Below, piece by piece: positions 6,163-6,270 of a stretch of 6,270 nt of DNA. Every line of letters begins with the position of its first letter. Position 1 is the stretch's first letter. Below the pieces are notes generated by a model. The model made no database searches, was not told where the DNA came from, and saw only the letters and a list, made by a program, of their open reading frames with translations. The translations under genes and the position numbers were made by a program. The DNA comes from Candidatus Zixiibacteriota bacterium (lineage in GTDB: Bacteria > Zixibacteria > MSB-5A5 > UBA10806). The DNA lies in NCBI GenBank assembly GCA_003520965.1, contig DOTU01000029.1, forward strand, positions 1 to 6,270, given 5' to 3'.

Positions 6163-6193
6163 ATTTCCACATCTGTAGATAACTTGTGAACAT
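6163..6193. promoter_or_regulatory. Three DnaA-box-like 9-mers at 11-base steps over the dnaA start
   Basis: ATTTCCACA (6163-6171, plus orientation, two mismatches), TGTAGATAA (6174-6182, minus orientation, one mismatch) and TGTGAACAT (6185-6193, minus orientation, two mismatches) start exactly 11 bases apart with two-base gaps. The first two face each other and the third covers the first two bases of the dnaA ATG. Individually the sites are weak; the regular spacing, about one helical turn, is what makes them credible. Confidence 0.45.
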
Positions 6194-6270
6194 GCCAAAT
6201 TCTCTTTCAGCCGAACAGCTCTGGCGCGACTCCCTTGAAGTTGTCAAAGCTCAGGTTTCAATTCAAAGCT
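6192..6270 (+). CDS. dnaA: Chromosomal replication initiator protein DnaA, N-terminal end, cut by right edge
   Basis: DnaA is the AAA+ ATPase that binds DnaA boxes and opens the origin. Only 26 codons are visible: MPNSLSAEQLWRDSLEVVKA and then QVSIQS. The pattern LW-x-x-x-L-x-x-(V/I)-x-x-Q-(V/L)-S is the hallmark start of DnaA domain I, the helicase-loading and oligomerisation domain. An in-frame TAA at 6180-6182 limits the start to ATG 6192 or GTG 6186. Neither has a clear Shine-Dalgarno site; the nearest purine-rich stretches (GCGGAG at 6157-6162, a G6 run at 6129-6134) are too far away. The upstream DnaA-box-like sites and A/T-rich DNA support the identification. The AAA+ and DNA-binding domains lie beyond the window. 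Confidence 0.85.
   Translation, partial: MPNSLSAEQLWRDSLEVVKAQVSIQS

Larger units (their letters stand above)
5640..6191. other. Gene-free region before dnaA, probable replication origin (oriC)
   Basis: About 550 bases between the divergent TPR gene and dnaA show no gene; in particular rpmH, often found beside dnaA, is absent. The region holds a 19-base A/T-only tract (5968-5986), a second A/T-rich tract (about 6046-6115), three 9-mers with one mismatch to the DnaA box TTATNCACA (5837-5845, 6021-6029, 6174-6182) and weaker ones near the dnaA start. With equal base frequencies, roughly 0.4 single-mismatch boxes would be expected here by chance on both strands, so three is a modest excess. Many bacteria place oriC directly upstream of dnaA. 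The absence of perfect boxes keeps this an inference. Confidence 0.55.

Overview
The window looks like a stretch of chromosome from a Gram-negative (diderm) bacterium, ending at the start of dnaA and a probable replication origin. The Gram-negative reading rests on an outer-membrane FadL-type barrel with a C-terminal phenylalanine, a Sec-exported lipoprotein-like esterase and a signal-peptide TPR protein. Base composition is moderate, near half G+C. The gene mix (NDP-forming acyl-CoA synthetase, FadL-type porin carrying a calcium-type Asp/Asn/Gly loop, lone M15 peptidase) would suit an uncultivated FCB-group lineage such as Zixibacteria, but that placement is a guess from general knowledge and not proven by the sequence.

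Layout: (1) 1-1086, plus strand: the C-terminal part of an ADP-forming acyl-CoA synthetase, cut by the left edge and followed by a strong hairpin at 1111-1133. (2) About 290 bases without a gene, then 1379-1897, plus strand: a small M15-family zinc peptidase that probably starts at a TTG codon behind a perfect AAGGAGG. (3) A minus-strand terminator at about 1898-1926, in the convergent gap. (4) A minus-strand run of three genes, transcribed 5626 to 1951: signal-peptide TPR protein, FadL/OmpP1 outer-membrane protein, alpha/beta-hydrolase esterase. The FadL and esterase genes are only 13 bases apart and the gap holds the esterase Shine-Dalgarno, so these two are almost certainly co-transcribed. 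The TPR gene is separated by 75 bases with no clear terminator and probably belongs to the same operon. (5) 5630-6191: about 560 bases without a gene, containing A/T-only DNA, DnaA-box-like 9-mers and a sigma-70-like promoter. (6) 6192-6270, plus strand: the first 26 codons of dnaA, cut by the right edge.

How the genes may work together: the three-gene operon could take up and process a hydrophobic or esterified substrate, with the FadL barrel passing it across the outer membrane, the esterase hydrolysing it at the envelope and the TPR protein acting as a periplasmic scaffold. This is inference from gene context. The acyl-CoA synthetase interconverts acyl-CoA and acid plus ATP, but nothing in the window ties it to the operon. 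The most notable regulatory structure is at the right end, where three DnaA-box-like 9-mers repeat at exact 11-base steps and run into the dnaA start codon. No CRISPR array, insertion sequence, tRNA or rRNA was seen, and no clearly novel multi-gene defence or mobile system is present.
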